A DNA stretch of 64,000 bases, from contig CAMUAL010000004.1 in assembly GCA_947086925.1 (NCBI GenBank), positions 1 to 64,000 of the forward strand. Reading direction: 5' to 3'. Under the pieces are notes generated by a model. It searched no databases and was not told where the DNA came from. It was given only the letters and a program-made list of their open reading frames with translations. Below, one piece after another: positions 43,493 to 53,492 of this stretch. The DNA comes from an uncultured Clostridia bacterium. Lineage in GTDB: Bacteria; Bacillota; Clostridia; Christensenellales; Pumilibacteraceae. The position numbers and the translations under genes are program-made. The first letter of the stretch is position 1; each line of letters opens with the position of its first letter.

Positions 43493-44533
43493 ATGCAGGA
43501 ATACGACTACAAAACAGCGGTATTAAGCATAGCGGCAAATGCGGCAACCGAGAGCGTCACACCGAACAAAAGCATGACGGAAGCGGCTATATCGTACAAA
43601 AGCGGGCTTACCGATAAGTCGGCTTTTTTAGCCAAGTGCGGTAAAAACACGCTGTTTGCCAAACTTGTGATTTACACCGATTCCCGCAATTCCGAATTCG
43701 ATTCGGACGAGTTTTTAAAACTGCACAAAATGCTTTACGAGCCTAAATTAAAGTGCGGCGAAATTCGCGTGGGCGACCTTACCGTAACGGGCGGAAGCTG
43801 CACCGCACCCAAACTTCTTCGCGGCTCGCTTAAAAGCGCGCTCGGTAAAATGCAACAAACCGCAGGCGCGCCCGAAATAACGAAAGCCGACTTTGCGGCA
43901 CAGTTAAGTTGCTTTATGCGCGAGCTCATAATATTATCGCCTTTTACATACGGAAACGCAATTACCCGCCGAGCGTTTATTATGCAGTTCTGCCTAATGC
44001 GCGGATTCATGCTCAATTACGCCGCCGCAAGTAAAGCCGAACTTTTAGCCGCCGAATCGGAAGCGTTTACGGCCGACGCATCGCAACCTCTTTTTAATTT
44101 ATTCATGAAGTGCCTGAGCTATTTGCAAGAGGAAAAAACCGCAAAGCAAACGCACCCCGCACAAAAAGCCGCCGCATTAAATAAGAGCAGAGCGGCGGCA
44201 CAAGAAATAGCTTCTTCGGTAGCGGCGGTTAAACCGCGCGAAGCGGTAAGGGCTCAGCAACCCGTAAAGCCGGTTACTCCGCCCCCTCGCACAAAAGCAG
44301 AACCCGTTAAGCGCGAGCCGCCCGTAAAACAATCGGCGCAGGCAAAACCGCCCGCAGGAGCAAAACAGACTCCGCCCGTAAAGCAGTCTCCGCCGATAAA
44401 ACAGATTGCTCCCGCAGTAATGAGCGCGGAAAAAGCGGAAGTAATGCGCGACCTGCGCGATATTCAAAAGTCGCTGAACAGCCTTGCCGTACGCATTGCC
44501 GAAATATCCGACAAAGTGGAAAAAATGAAATAA
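43493..44533 (+). CDS. Fic-fold protein with degenerate active site and Pro/Lys-rich tail
   Basis: A 346-residue protein. Residues about 70-185 follow the Fic fold: LHKMLYEPKLKCGEIRVGDLTVTG, then a helix FAAQLSCFMRELIIL, the active-site loop, and AFIMQFCLMRGFMLNYAAAS. The loop, normally HPFxxGNGRxxR, reads SPFTYGNAITRR at 149-160, so the catalytic His is Ser, and the second Gly and first Arg are gone. Residues about 230-310 are Ala/Lys/Pro repeats (PVKQS-like), and 312-346 a coiled coil. AMP transfer is unlikely; a binding or scaffold role is more plausible. Unlinked to any antitoxin. Confidence 0.75.
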   Translation: MQEYDYKTAVLSIAANAATESVTPNKSMTEAAISYKSGLTDKSAFLAKCGKNTLFAKLVIYTDSRNSEFDSDEFLKLHKMLYEPKLKCGEIRVGDLTVTGGSCTAPKLLRGSLKSALGKMQQTAGAPEITKADFAAQLSCFMRELIILSPFTYGNAITRRAFIMQFCLMRGFMLNYAAASKAELLAAESEAFTADASQPLFNLFMKCLSYLQEEKTAKQTHPAQKAAALNKSRAAAQEIASSVAAVKPREAVRAQQPVKPVTPPPRTKAEPVKREPPVKQSAQAKPPAGAKQTPPVKQSPPIKQIAPAVMSAEKAEVMRDLRDIQKSLNSLAVRIAEISDKVEKMK

Positions 44534-44537
44534 CAAC

Positions 44538-44572
44538 AATTCCCGTGCCACAAACCGAGCGCGGGAATTTTT
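44538..44572 (+). terminator. Terminator of the Fic-like gene
   Basis: AATTCCCG (44538-44545) pairs with CGGGAATT (44562-44569), followed by T residues, between the two convergent genes. Confidence 0.7.
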
Positions 44573-44604
44573 GTTTATCACGATATATACAAGCCGAAGC
44601 CCGT

Positions 44605-45699
44605 TTAAAATAACTCTTTACTCACTTGCCCGCTCTTAACGGTGTAAAGCGCGTAATCGCCGAGTGCCGAACTTATTTCCGCAGGCAAATGCGTGCACGA
44701 AATAACCGTCTGATATTTGCGACTCCGCTCTATCAGTTTACGCTGACGGTACGGGTCGAGTTCGCTTAATACGTCGTCGAGCAGCAGTACGGGATATTCT
44801 CCGCTCTGTTCGCCGTGCAGTTCCATTTCGGATAATTTAAGACTCAGAGCCGCGGTGCGCTGTTGTCCCTGCGAACCGTAAGCGCGCACGTCGGTTTCGC
44901 CGATTTTAACGGCAATGTCGTCTTTTTGGATTCCCACGGAAGTAAAGCACAGCATTTTGTCGCGTTCGCGGTTGCGCATGAGTTCCGACGCAAAGCTTTC
45001 CGCCGCCTCTTGCTCGCTCCCCGCAAACCCCTCGTACTCCAAATAAAGTTTTTCTTTTCCGTCCGACAGATATTCGTGCGCCTCGCTCGCAAATTTACTC
45101 AGCCGTTCAACGTATCCGCGCCTTGTTTTCGCTATCTTCGCGCCCGCGCTCACCAATTGCGAGTCCCATACGTCCAAAACGTCGTCGGTAACTTTACCGC
45201 TTTTAAGCAAACGGTTGCGCTGAGAAAGTATTTTGTTGTACCGACCGAGCAGATAAAAGTAGCTTTTGCTCATGCGGCACAGCGCAATATCCATAAAACG
45301 CCGCCTGTCGCCGGGGGCGTCTTTTATTATGCGCATTTCGTCGGGCGAAAAATAGACCGCCGCAAACGCGCCCATAAGCTCGCCCATGCGCGATATTGGC
45401 ATACCGTTTATTGCAACGCGCTTGTTTTCGCGCACATCGAGCAGAATTTCAACGGTATTCTCGCCGCCTCGGTCCTCTTGCGTAAGCTTAATCTTGCCCC
45501 GCTCGCTCCCCTTTTTTATAAGTTCTTTGTCGCGCGGAGTTCTCGGCGAACGTCCCACACTGCAAAAGTAAATCGCCTCTAACAGATTCGTTTTGCCTTG
45601 CGCGTTGTCGCCGCAAAGAATATTTATTCCGCCGCAAAAGTCTACGCTTAAATTAGCGTAGTTGCGGTAATCGTATAGCTCGACTTTTTTTACAACCAT
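44605..45699 (-). CDS. recF: DNA replication and repair protein RecF
   Basis: SMC-like ATPase of 364 residues that helps load RecA at gaps. Walker A GDNAQGKT (30-37), YFSPDEMRIIKDAPGDRRRFMD, the signature SQGQQRTAALSLKLSE and Walker B PVLLLDDVLSELD are in place. RecF is usually beside dnaA, dnaN and gyrB; here it lies next to a large membrane protein, so it has left the origin cluster. The stop is convergent with the Fic-like gene. Confidence 0.95.
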   Translation of the reverse strand: MVVKKVELYDYRNYANLSVDFCGGINILCGDNAQGKTNLLEAIYFCSVGRSPRTPRDKELIKKGSERGKIKLTQEDRGGENTVEILLDVRENKRVAINGMPISRMGELMGAFAAVYFSPDEMRIIKDAPGDRRRFMDIALCRMSKSYFYLLGRYNKILSQRNRLLKSGKVTDDVLDVWDSQLVSAGAKIAKTRRGYVERLSKFASEAHEYLSDGKEKLYLEYEGFAGSEQEAAESFASELMRNRERDKMLCFTSVGIQKDDIAVKIGETDVRAYGSQGQQRTAALSLKLSEMELHGEQSGEYPVLLLDDVLSELDPYRQRKLIERSRKYQTVISCTHLPAEISSALGDYALYTVKSGQVSKELF

Positions 45700-45747
45700 A
45701 TCTTTTAATTACTTTCGCCTACGCATACCGCGCGTGCTTCTTCCGTT

Positions 45748-48700
45748 TTATGCCGCCTTCGGCGTAAACGTAATCTTGCCGAATACCGTACCCGAACCCG
45801 TTACGTCGGTAAACGTAGCCGTTCCGTATCCGTCGGTAAGCGCGTCGGTACATTCTTTTATCTGTTTGGTCATATCGTCGTCCGATATTCCCGCAAGCGT
45901 AAGCAATACGTTCTGCGCGTCTTGCGTCATGTTGTTTATACGGTAATAAACTTCTTTGTAGCTCACTTTGCCTACCGCATCGGTTACGCATTCGAGTAAA
46001 ACGGTAACGTAAATATTTGCGGGCAATACCGAATTGAAATCGCCGCCGTCGGCTATCAGATTTTTCATATCCGCCTTAAACGTAAACTCTATATATGTTT
46101 TGCTTCCGTCCGTAATAACGGGATTCGACGCCCCGTTAAATCCTTGCAGATATTGCAAGCGCGATACCGTACGCGCATTGTCGCCGCTTAAAATATTAAG
46201 TTGCATAAGGTCGAAACCTTCTACACCGCCTATCACAGCAGGAGTAGTAATAACACCTACCGTAAATCCGTTCACAAGTCCGTAGCCGAACGCGGAATCT
46301 TCCATAGAGGCGGTAAGATGGGTCGTGTCGGTTTCGGCATTGCCCATTTCGATTGTATTTACAATCAAATCGCGCACTTCGTAGTTATACCGCGAATTAT
46401 TCGCACTCTCCGAATCGATTGCCGCCAAACCTTGCAAAGCCGCCCGTATCTGCTCGGCGGTAGCATTGTAGCCATCGGGCATTACCTTTGCGTTTATAAA
46501 GTCGTAAACCGAGCCGAGCACCATGCCATTGCTTGTAAACGCCAAATTGCCGCCCATCACGTCTTTAACCGATTTCAAGCTGTCGTATACCGCCGAACCT
46601 ATGTCGTGCGCTCTGAGTTCCAAATCGAGTGCGTCGGTTGCTCCGTCGTTAAGCACGTTTATCATTTGCATGGTTTTATCAAACAGCGCGTTGTCCATGC
46701 GGTTAATCATAATTTTGGTGTAGTAATACGGCGTAAAGCCTGCGGGAATATTTGCGTTGCCTTCTTCGTATACGTCGGGCACGCTTCCCGTTTTGTCGTA
46801 ATAGAAAATTCTGTTCAAATTCACCGATGCTTTAAGGTATATCACGTCGGCGGGCATCAGATTGGAATTTTTATTCGCCTCCGAACCGTTGCCGTCGCCC
46901 ATAAGCGCGTCGGTTTTGATTTCGATTATTATTATCAGTTTTTCGCCGCTCGCGCTCTCCTCTATTTTAAGCCCCTTTATGCCCATAAGGTCGGCGTATA
47001 TCGATTCGTTTCCTTCTTTCCCCATTTCGTCGAGCAAAACTCTGCCGAGCTCGCCGGTTGTAAACAAAGGCTTTAAATCTTCCGTTTCGGCATTGTCGCG
47101 GTAAAGTCTGTCGAAATCGAGCAATGACGCATCGAATGAAGTAAGCATGCCGCCGTCGCCGAACAGCTCGTCGAAAGTCTTTTCGCTGAGAGCCGCCGCA
47201 TCTTTAAAATAATAAGCGTCGAGTATGTTGTAAAGCGAGTTTTTGTATCCCTCCTGCTCGGTGCTTATTTCCGTTCCCGCAAGATAGCTCTCCTCGAATT
47301 CCGCATCGTTCACTTCGTCTATCGCGGTGAGTACGTCACGAACGTCGTCGGCGGAAATATCTTCCTCGTCTTTAAACAGCATATCTTTTATTGTGTGGAA
47401 TACGTCCTGTAACAACAATGCAGGCGGAAGATTAGAGTTTGTCGCATCGGAATCTATTTTCGACGATTCTATTTTAATCCCCAAAACGTCGTTCATAGAG
47501 TTTATTATATCGCGCATGGGTTGTTCGATTTGCTCCAACAAAGTGCCCGCGTCCAAACTGTCGGTAAAACTGCCTATGGTGCTCAAAATTATGTCGGTCT
47601 TTTCCTTGCTTAAACCGTTGTACATAATTTCGCTGCTTAAATATTCGAACTCCGAATCGCCGCCAATCGTTATATCTATTCTGAAAGCTATAACAACCTT
47701 TTCGCCCACAAGGTTAGACACGAGCGACCCCACGCCTCCCTCGGGAAGCATAGAAGTGATTTCAACCCGCAAAGCCGCTTCCATAATGTTGTGCGCCTTG
47801 CCGTCGACGGACGAAACTTTTTCGTCGGTAAACACATATAACAGTTCGGGGTGCATTTCGCTTAAACTGCCTTCGGTTAAAGATTCGAGTTGCGATGCGA
47901 AAATCGCGCCGAGCATGCGGCTGTTCACCCTTACGCGTTGGTCGGATTCCTTTAAAAGCTCGCTTAAATTGCTCGCATTGAAAATATCCATAAGCTCGTC
48001 GCTGTTTCCGCCGCCGTCGCCGCTCATGCCGAATAAATCCATAAGGTACTTAAACGTCACGTCGTTGGAAGGGTCGCCGTCGTCAAGACGCAAATCGAGC
48101 ATATACTTACGGGCAAGCTCATTCATAAATTCCTGTTCGTAGTCAACGCGCGTATATCCCGTAACGGGTTTTGTCTTAAAGTACACAACCTTGTTAGTCG
48201 CGTCCTCCAAGTACTGATTCATAAAATCGTACTCGGGTTTAATCGCGTCGTCCGCCTCGCTCACCACAATGCCGGCAAGAGTCTGTATTATGTCGGACGA
48301 ATGAATTTGCTTTTCTTCGGGTTTAAGTTCGCAGTTTTCGTCCTTATTGAGTCCGCCCAAATCGATAACGGTTTCGAACAAGTCCATCTTAACAACGCCG
48401 CCGTTTGCCGAGTCGAGCGGGAATATTCCGTTTACCGTGCCTATAACGCCGCCTACCGCGCCCGTTACCGTTTCCGAAATCTTTTCTTTCGCGTTTATCT
48501 CGTCGCCCGTAAACGCCGTAATACCGCTTATAAGTTTATATGCGCGGTCCATTTTCGACGCCGTCATACCGTTAATGTACAGATAATGCTCTATCGACGC
48601 GTTTTCCTCTACGGGAATAACGGCGGTTACGTAAAACCGCTTGGGAAGAACCATGTTCACGGCAACGCCGAGCGCGCTTGCTCCGAAACTTGTTTTTCCG

Positions 48701-49497
48701 AACGAATCGTTTATATACGACTTTGCAATCTTGCGCGCGTTTACGGAAACGGTTACCGTAACGGTTTTGACTTTCGCCGAAACGTCGTCTTTTACACCCT
48801 GCGTTTCGCCGAATATCATCTGCTCGAACTTTGCTATGTCGCTCAGTTTTTCTATTCCGAACTTGCCGAGCATATCGGAAATCTGCGTAAACGAATCGCC
48901 CACGGTGTCGAGTTCTCTGTTAATCGCCGCCGCAAGCATTTTATCGGAAATTTTAAGAACGTAATCGGAATCGTGCTTGCTTATATCGTAAGCGTTAAGT
49001 CTGTTGAGGTCAATGTTTTCTTTTACGTATAATTCGGATATAACGTCTATAAGCGAATCTGTGCTAAGCTCCGCGTTAAGCAAGCCTGCGGTGCGATACA
49101 AACAGTCGCCGCGCACGCTTAGCGTGTCTCCCTCGCTCTCGCCTCCGTTACCTTCCAAAAGCGCGGCTATAAGGTCGTCCGCGCCGAAATCGACGTCGCT
49201 GTTTAAAAACAGCTGATTTTTAAGCTGAGTGTCGAACGAATTGTAATCGCCTTCGGAATATCCGTTTGTAACTATTTTTTTGGAATTGGCTGAACGCAAA
49301 TCGTGCATAACGCCGAACACGTTCCAAAGACTCATGTTAAAAAATTTCTTGCTGAAATAATCGCCGGCGATATAAGCTCCCGCACAAATTACCACAACGA
49401 ATACAAGCAAACTTATTAAGCAGTTTCTGCATCCGTGACGCTTTTTTTTCACGGGTTTCTTTTTATCCGCCTCGTTTTGCACAACGCGTTTCGCCAT
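45748..49497 (-). CDS. Giant single-pass membrane protein with four internal repeats
   Basis: A 1249-residue protein. A basic N-terminus (1-25) is followed by one membrane helix (about 26-45) and a large extracellular part. I see four related blocks, each with a strand LP-x-x-hYhxh...IN-x-M: about 285-311, 597-629, 881-934 and 1158-1190, each preceded by a strand-rich stretch (VTVTVSVNARK, ALRVEIT, LIIIIEIKTDAL, IEFTFKAD). The intervening parts are acidic and helical. No enzyme motif, Cys pairs or sorting signal. AGGG precedes the ATG. An AsmA- or lipid-bridge-like groove is conceivable, but I do not recognise the family. Confidence 0.8.
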   Translation of the reverse strand: MAKRVVQNEADKKKPVKKKRHGCRNCLISLLVFVVVICAGAYIAGDYFSKKFFNMSLWNVFGVMHDLRSANSKKIVTNGYSEGDYNSFDTQLKNQLFLNSDVDFGADDLIAALLEGNGGESEGDTLSVRGDCLYRTAGLLNAELSTDSLIDVISELYVKENIDLNRLNAYDISKHDSDYVLKISDKMLAAAINRELDTVGDSFTQISDMLGKFGIEKLSDIAKFEQMIFGETQGVKDDVSAKVKTVTVTVSVNARKIAKSYINDSFGKTSFGASALGVAVNMVLPKRFYVTAVIPVEENASIEHYLYINGMTASKMDRAYKLISGITAFTGDEINAKEKISETVTGAVGGVIGTVNGIFPLDSANGGVVKMDLFETVIDLGGLNKDENCELKPEEKQIHSSDIIQTLAGIVVSEADDAIKPEYDFMNQYLEDATNKVVYFKTKPVTGYTRVDYEQEFMNELARKYMLDLRLDDGDPSNDVTFKYLMDLFGMSGDGGGNSDELMDIFNASNLSELLKESDQRVRVNSRMLGAIFASQLESLTEGSLSEMHPELLYVFTDEKVSSVDGKAHNIMEAALRVEITSMLPEGGVGSLVSNLVGEKVVIAFRIDITIGGDSEFEYLSSEIMYNGLSKEKTDIILSTIGSFTDSLDAGTLLEQIEQPMRDIINSMNDVLGIKIESSKIDSDATNSNLPPALLLQDVFHTIKDMLFKDEEDISADDVRDVLTAIDEVNDAEFEESYLAGTEISTEQEGYKNSLYNILDAYYFKDAAALSEKTFDELFGDGGMLTSFDASLLDFDRLYRDNAETEDLKPLFTTGELGRVLLDEMGKEGNESIYADLMGIKGLKIEESASGEKLIIIIEIKTDALMGDGNGSEANKNSNLMPADVIYLKASVNLNRIFYYDKTGSVPDVYEEGNANIPAGFTPYYYTKIMINRMDNALFDKTMQMINVLNDGATDALDLELRAHDIGSAVYDSLKSVKDVMGGNLAFTSNGMVLGSVYDFINAKVMPDGYNATAEQIRAALQGLAAIDSESANNSRYNYEVRDLIVNTIEMGNAETDTTHLTASMEDSAFGYGLVNGFTVGVITTPAVIGGVEGFDLMQLNILSGDNARTVSRLQYLQGFNGASNPVITDGSKTYIEFTFKADMKNLIADGGDFNSVLPANIYVTVLLECVTDAVGKVSYKEVYYRINNMTQDAQNVLLTLAGISDDDMTKQIKECTDALTDGYGTATFTDVTGSGTVFGKITFTPKAA

Positions 49498-49592
49498 ACG
49501 TCAATTCCCTATCCTTTTACTATTTTATGCTTACCGTACTATTTTACTACCTTAATTTGCGATGCGTCAATATATAGGAGATTAAATTTAAA

Positions 49593-52355
49593 TTAAATTA
49601 CAATCTCGGCGCGCGACCCGCCGCTTTTGTCTTTTATTACGTTTATCTTCTTATCTATGCGCTGTTTAAGCTCGGAAACGTGCGAAATTATTCCCACCAA
49701 CTTGTTGCCGTTACCGAGAGCCGCAAGTGCTTCTATCGCCTTATTCAGCGAATCTTCGTCGAGCGAGCCGAACCCCTCGTCTACGAACATCGTGTCGGGT
49801 TTTATTCCGCCCGCCGCCGACTGAATTTCGTCGCTCAGTCCGAGAGCAAGCGACAGCGACGCCTTAAACGATTCGCCGCCCGACAGCGACTTGACGTTTC
49901 TATACGAACCGTTATAATGGTCTATAACGTCGAGTTCGAGCCCGCTCTTACTTCTGCCGGAATTTTCCTTGCGCCGAATAAGCTCGTATTGCCCGCCCGA
50001 CATAATAAGAAATCTGATGTTGGCGCGCGCAATTATTCTGTCGAAATATGTGGTTTGCACGTACGTTTCGAGCATAACTTTGTCTTTGCCGTTAATGTCG
50101 CCGTTGGCGGTGTCGGATAACGATTTTACAGTGTTGTACTTTTCTTCCGCTTTCGCAAATTCATTCTGCGCGTCCGCTATGTTTTTATATACCGATTCGT
50201 TCGCCGTTCTGCGCGAATGTATTTTCTTGATTTCTTCGTTTAGCTCGGCTTTCGCGCGCGCCATGCTTTCGGCTTTCGCGCCGAGCGCGCTCATATCTAT
50301 GTTGCCCGCCCCTTTCGCGGTTTTATTCAGCTGTTCGGCTTTCGCGCCGAGCGCGCTTACCGAATTTACGCAATCGTTATATTCCTTTTCGGCTTTTTCG
50401 AGCGAAATTTCAATCGCTTTGCTCGAATTTTTCAGTTCGGCGAGTTTTGCGGCGGCGGCGGCTTTGTCTTGAAATTTCAGCTTTTCTCCAAGCTCTCGCC
50501 CACGCAACATAAGTTCATGAATTTCCGCTTTAAGCGACGCTATTTCTTTATCGACGGCCGCCGCGCACTCTCGGTTTTCGGATTCGCTTTTTTCATATTC
50601 GGGAATAAGCCCGTCAAGTTCCTCTTTGCGCGCTTGCCGTTTATTTTGAACGTCTATCGAATCCGAAAACTTTTTAACTTCGGCAACGGCTTTTGCGGCG
50701 CACTCGTCAAGCTTTGCCGCCGCTTGCGACAATTCGTTTTTGCCGGTGATTTTGCAAAGCTTGTCCGTCACCGATTTCAGCTTTACTCCGTATTCGCCGT
50801 CCGCTTTTTGAGCCGCCGCACTGCAATCTTGCGCAAATTTTCTCGCTTTTTCAACGCTCTCTTTTGCCGCGTCGAGCACCTCTTTCGTGGGAGCTCCGTC
50901 GCACAGAGTCGCAAGTCTCGGGTGCTCGCGTGAGCCGCAAACGGGGCAAGGCTCGCCCTCTTTCAGCGACTCGGCAAGTACTCCCGCCTGCGCGTCGAAA
51001 TACGCCCTGTGCAGAATATCATAGCCGCGGTTCTTGTTTTCGAACTCGTTCCGCGCTTTCAAATAAACCTCTTTGGTATCTTTGCACCTATGTTCAAGCG
51101 CGCATAATTCGGAATATTCCTCTTTTGCCTCGTCGACTGCGCGCGCTTCCTGCTCCGCTTTATCCCGTCCGCTTCGGTACTCCGCAATAAGTTTTCCGCA
51201 GTCGTCAAGGGCGGTGCGTTCCCGTTTAAGTTCTGCCGTATGCTCGGACAACAGCTTTTCCTTTTTTTTGCACTCGTCGAGCAAAACATTTTTCTCTTTC
51301 AGCGATTTTTCGCATTCCTTGTAACGAACGCGCTTGTTGTCCCGCTCGTCGTACTCGGGTAGCGCGCTTTCTATAACCGCCGCCTCTTTATCCGCCTGTT
51401 CGCGCTCGCCCTTTCTGTTTCTTTCGGTTTCGAGTTTTTCTTTAAGCGCACCGAGCCGAGCGTTTTCCTCTTGTAACTTTCGTCGCGTGTCTTTCAGTTC
51501 TTCCGCGGCTTTAATCGCGCCCTTGGCACTCTCGGTTGCGGCGGCGTTTTCCCGCAACGCTTTATCGAGCGCAAGCATATCCTTATCCGCTTTTGCCTCT
51601 GCGGCAAGGTCGTTTTTTATGAGTATTTTCAGAATTTCCGCAAGCTCCGCCACGGGAAGATTTCCTTCCTTCGCGCTTGCAACGGCATAATAATATTCGC
51701 TGTTTTCGTCACACGCAATTCCGTTTATATACTGATTTACGGATAACCGCAAATCGTTAAGCTTTCGCTTGACTGCGTTTGATTCCTCTTTGAGATTGTC
51801 TTGCAATTTGCGATAATTTTCCGTATCGAACAGCTTGCGGAATATCTTCTGCCGCTCCTCGGTGGGAGAATAAAGCAGGTTTAAAAAGTCGCCCTGCGCA
51901 ATCATGACTATCTGCTTGAACTGATTGTAATCGAGTCCCACGATTTCGCGCACGGCATCGTTTACTTCCTTATACTTATTCACAACTCTGCCGTCGGGAT
52001 AAGTAAGTACCGCGTCGGCTTTTTCGGTGGTTGTGCCGCCTCCGCGCATACTCGGGCGTTCGTAATCGGGATTGCGTCGCACGGTGTATATTTTATCGTC
52101 GTATGAAAACGTGAGTTCCACAAACGTGGGAGTATCCGCCTTTGCATACTTCGAGCGCAACATATCTTTATCGCGTCCCGAGCCGCTCGCGCTTCCGTAA
52201 AGAGCGTAGGCAATAGCGTCGAATATCGTGGTTTTGCCCGCACCCGTATCGCCCGTTATAAGGTAAATGCCCGAGCTTCCGAGCTTACTCAAATCGAGCT
52301 CCGTTTTTGCGGCGTAAGGTCCGAACGCCGACATGGTGAGTTTAAGCGGTCTCAT
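49593..52355 (-). CDS. sbcC: Exonuclease SbcC (Rad50-like)
   Basis: ATPase subunit of the SbcCD nuclease that opens DNA hairpins and protein-blocked ends. A 920-residue protein: Walker A GDTGAGKT (35-42), long coiled coils, the zinc hook CPVC near the middle, signature LSGGESFKASLSLALGL, and Walker B DTMFVDEGFGSLDED. Its ATG overlaps the sbcD stop (ATGA), so both subunits are made from one message. Confidence 0.96.
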   Translation of the reverse strand: MRPLKLTMSAFGPYAAKTELDLSKLGSSGIYLITGDTGAGKTTIFDAIAYALYGSASGSGRDKDMLRSKYAKADTPTFVELTFSYDDKIYTVRRNPDYERPSMRGGGTTTEKADAVLTYPDGRVVNKYKEVNDAVREIVGLDYNQFKQIVMIAQGDFLNLLYSPTEERQKIFRKLFDTENYRKLQDNLKEESNAVKRKLNDLRLSVNQYINGIACDENSEYYYAVASAKEGNLPVAELAEILKILIKNDLAAEAKADKDMLALDKALRENAAATESAKGAIKAAEELKDTRRKLQEENARLGALKEKLETERNRKGEREQADKEAAVIESALPEYDERDNKRVRYKECEKSLKEKNVLLDECKKKEKLLSEHTAELKRERTALDDCGKLIAEYRSGRDKAEQEARAVDEAKEEYSELCALEHRCKDTKEVYLKARNEFENKNRGYDILHRAYFDAQAGVLAESLKEGEPCPVCGSREHPRLATLCDGAPTKEVLDAAKESVEKARKFAQDCSAAAQKADGEYGVKLKSVTDKLCKITGKNELSQAAAKLDECAAKAVAEVKKFSDSIDVQNKRQARKEELDGLIPEYEKSESENRECAAAVDKEIASLKAEIHELMLRGRELGEKLKFQDKAAAAAKLAELKNSSKAIEISLEKAEKEYNDCVNSVSALGAKAEQLNKTAKGAGNIDMSALGAKAESMARAKAELNEEIKKIHSRRTANESVYKNIADAQNEFAKAEEKYNTVKSLSDTANGDINGKDKVMLETYVQTTYFDRIIARANIRFLIMSGGQYELIRRKENSGRSKSGLELDVIDHYNGSYRNVKSLSGGESFKASLSLALGLSDEIQSAAGGIKPDTMFVDEGFGSLDEDSLNKAIEALAALGNGNKLVGIISHVSELKQRIDKKINVIKDKSGGSRAEIVI

Positions 52356-53485
52356 TGATTTTCACCCCATATTTTCTCGATTAGTTTTTCGCACAGTTTA
52401 CTCTGTTCGTCCGACATGGGCGCATTGTTTTGAAGCTCGTAAAAATCGCCCATAAGCTCGAGCGGAGATTTTTCCACATCCGCCGCGCCTATATCCCCCG
52501 AAAATCTCGTGCGCGCGTTGTCGTAATCGAGCCGCATGAGTTTACCGTAAACGGTGCGCAAACGGTTTACCGCGTCGGGAATATCCTGCTCGTCGGTAAG
52601 AGTGATATGTACGTAATCGGTGTCGTAATTAAGCCCTTCGTAAAAGCTTTTGCTCATAAGCTCGTTGTACGTTCCGCGAATTTCAATCATATCCCTAAGC
52701 GGCGTAAGCGGAATCGTTTTTACGGTAAGTTCGCCCCTGTTTTTAAGCTCGGCAACCGTAATCGACTTAACGTGACTCGCTTCCGAAAACGAGTATTTAA
52801 TGGGCGAACCGCAGTAGCGCACACGCTCGCCGCATGCGTTCTGAGGTCCGTGGATATGCCCCAACGCCACGTAATCGAACCCAACGAACACACTTGCGTC
52901 TACGTTGTCCGCGCCGCCCACGTTTAGTTCTTCCGACTCGCAACGCGTTGCTCCCGTCACGAATTGATGCGTTATAAGCACGTTACGCGCGCTTGCGTTT
53001 ATGTTCATATGTTCAACCGCAACGCGCACGGCATCGGTGTACGAGTTTATTTCCGAATCGCCGAAAAACTTGCGCACATGCGCAGGTTTGATAAACGGAA
53101 GCATGTATATGTTCACTTCTCCGTATTCGTCGTTAAGAGTAACGGGCGCAACGCTTCCGTCGTAAACGGGCGAAAGATAAACGCCCGCGCCTTTTATAAT
53201 GCGCCCGCCGAAGGCAATGCGCTCGGGCGAATCGTGATTGCCGCTTATAACAAACGTCTTTGTTTTAAGCATACACAACTCATACAAAAAGTCGTCGAAC
53301 ATTTCAACCGCCTCGGTCGACGGTACGGATTTGTCGTACACGTCGCCGGCAATCAAAACGGCGTCGGGCTTTTCGCATTCGACTGCCTTTATAATCTTTT
53401 TAAGTATATACTTTTGGTCGTCCGCCATGGAGAATTCATTGACGCGTTTCCCCAAATGCAAATCGGATAAATGTAAGAATTTCAT
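52352..53485 (-). CDS. sbcD: Exonuclease SbcD (Mre11-like)
   Basis: Nuclease subunit with the calcineurin-like phosphoesterase motifs HLSDLHLGK (5-13), AGDVYDK, SGNHDSPERI, THQFVTG and GHIHGPQ; 377 residues, normal length. It is the first gene of sbcD-sbcC. The ATG is placed 7 bases after a -10 box, with no Shine-Dalgarno, so the message should be leaderless. Hairpin-rich repeats in this genome are natural substrates for the complex (inference). Confidence 0.95.
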   Translation of the reverse strand: MKFLHLSDLHLGKRVNEFSMADDQKYILKKIIKAVECEKPDAVLIAGDVYDKSVPSTEAVEMFDDFLYELCMLKTKTFVISGNHDSPERIAFGGRIIKGAGVYLSPVYDGSVAPVTLNDEYGEVNIYMLPFIKPAHVRKFFGDSEINSYTDAVRVAVEHMNINASARNVLITHQFVTGATRCESEELNVGGADNVDASVFVGFDYVALGHIHGPQNACGERVRYCGSPIKYSFSEASHVKSITVAELKNRGELTVKTIPLTPLRDMIEIRGTYNELMSKSFYEGLNYDTDYVHITLTDEQDIPDAVNRLRTVYGKLMRLDYDNARTRFSGDIGAADVEKSPLELMGDFYELQNNAPMSDEQSKLCEKLIEKIWGENQ

Positions 53486-53492
53486 ACTTAAA

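Noticed and set aside
46201..47076. Plus-strand frame opposite the 1249-aa gene
   Set aside because: Low-information shadow; codons of the opposite strand explain it.
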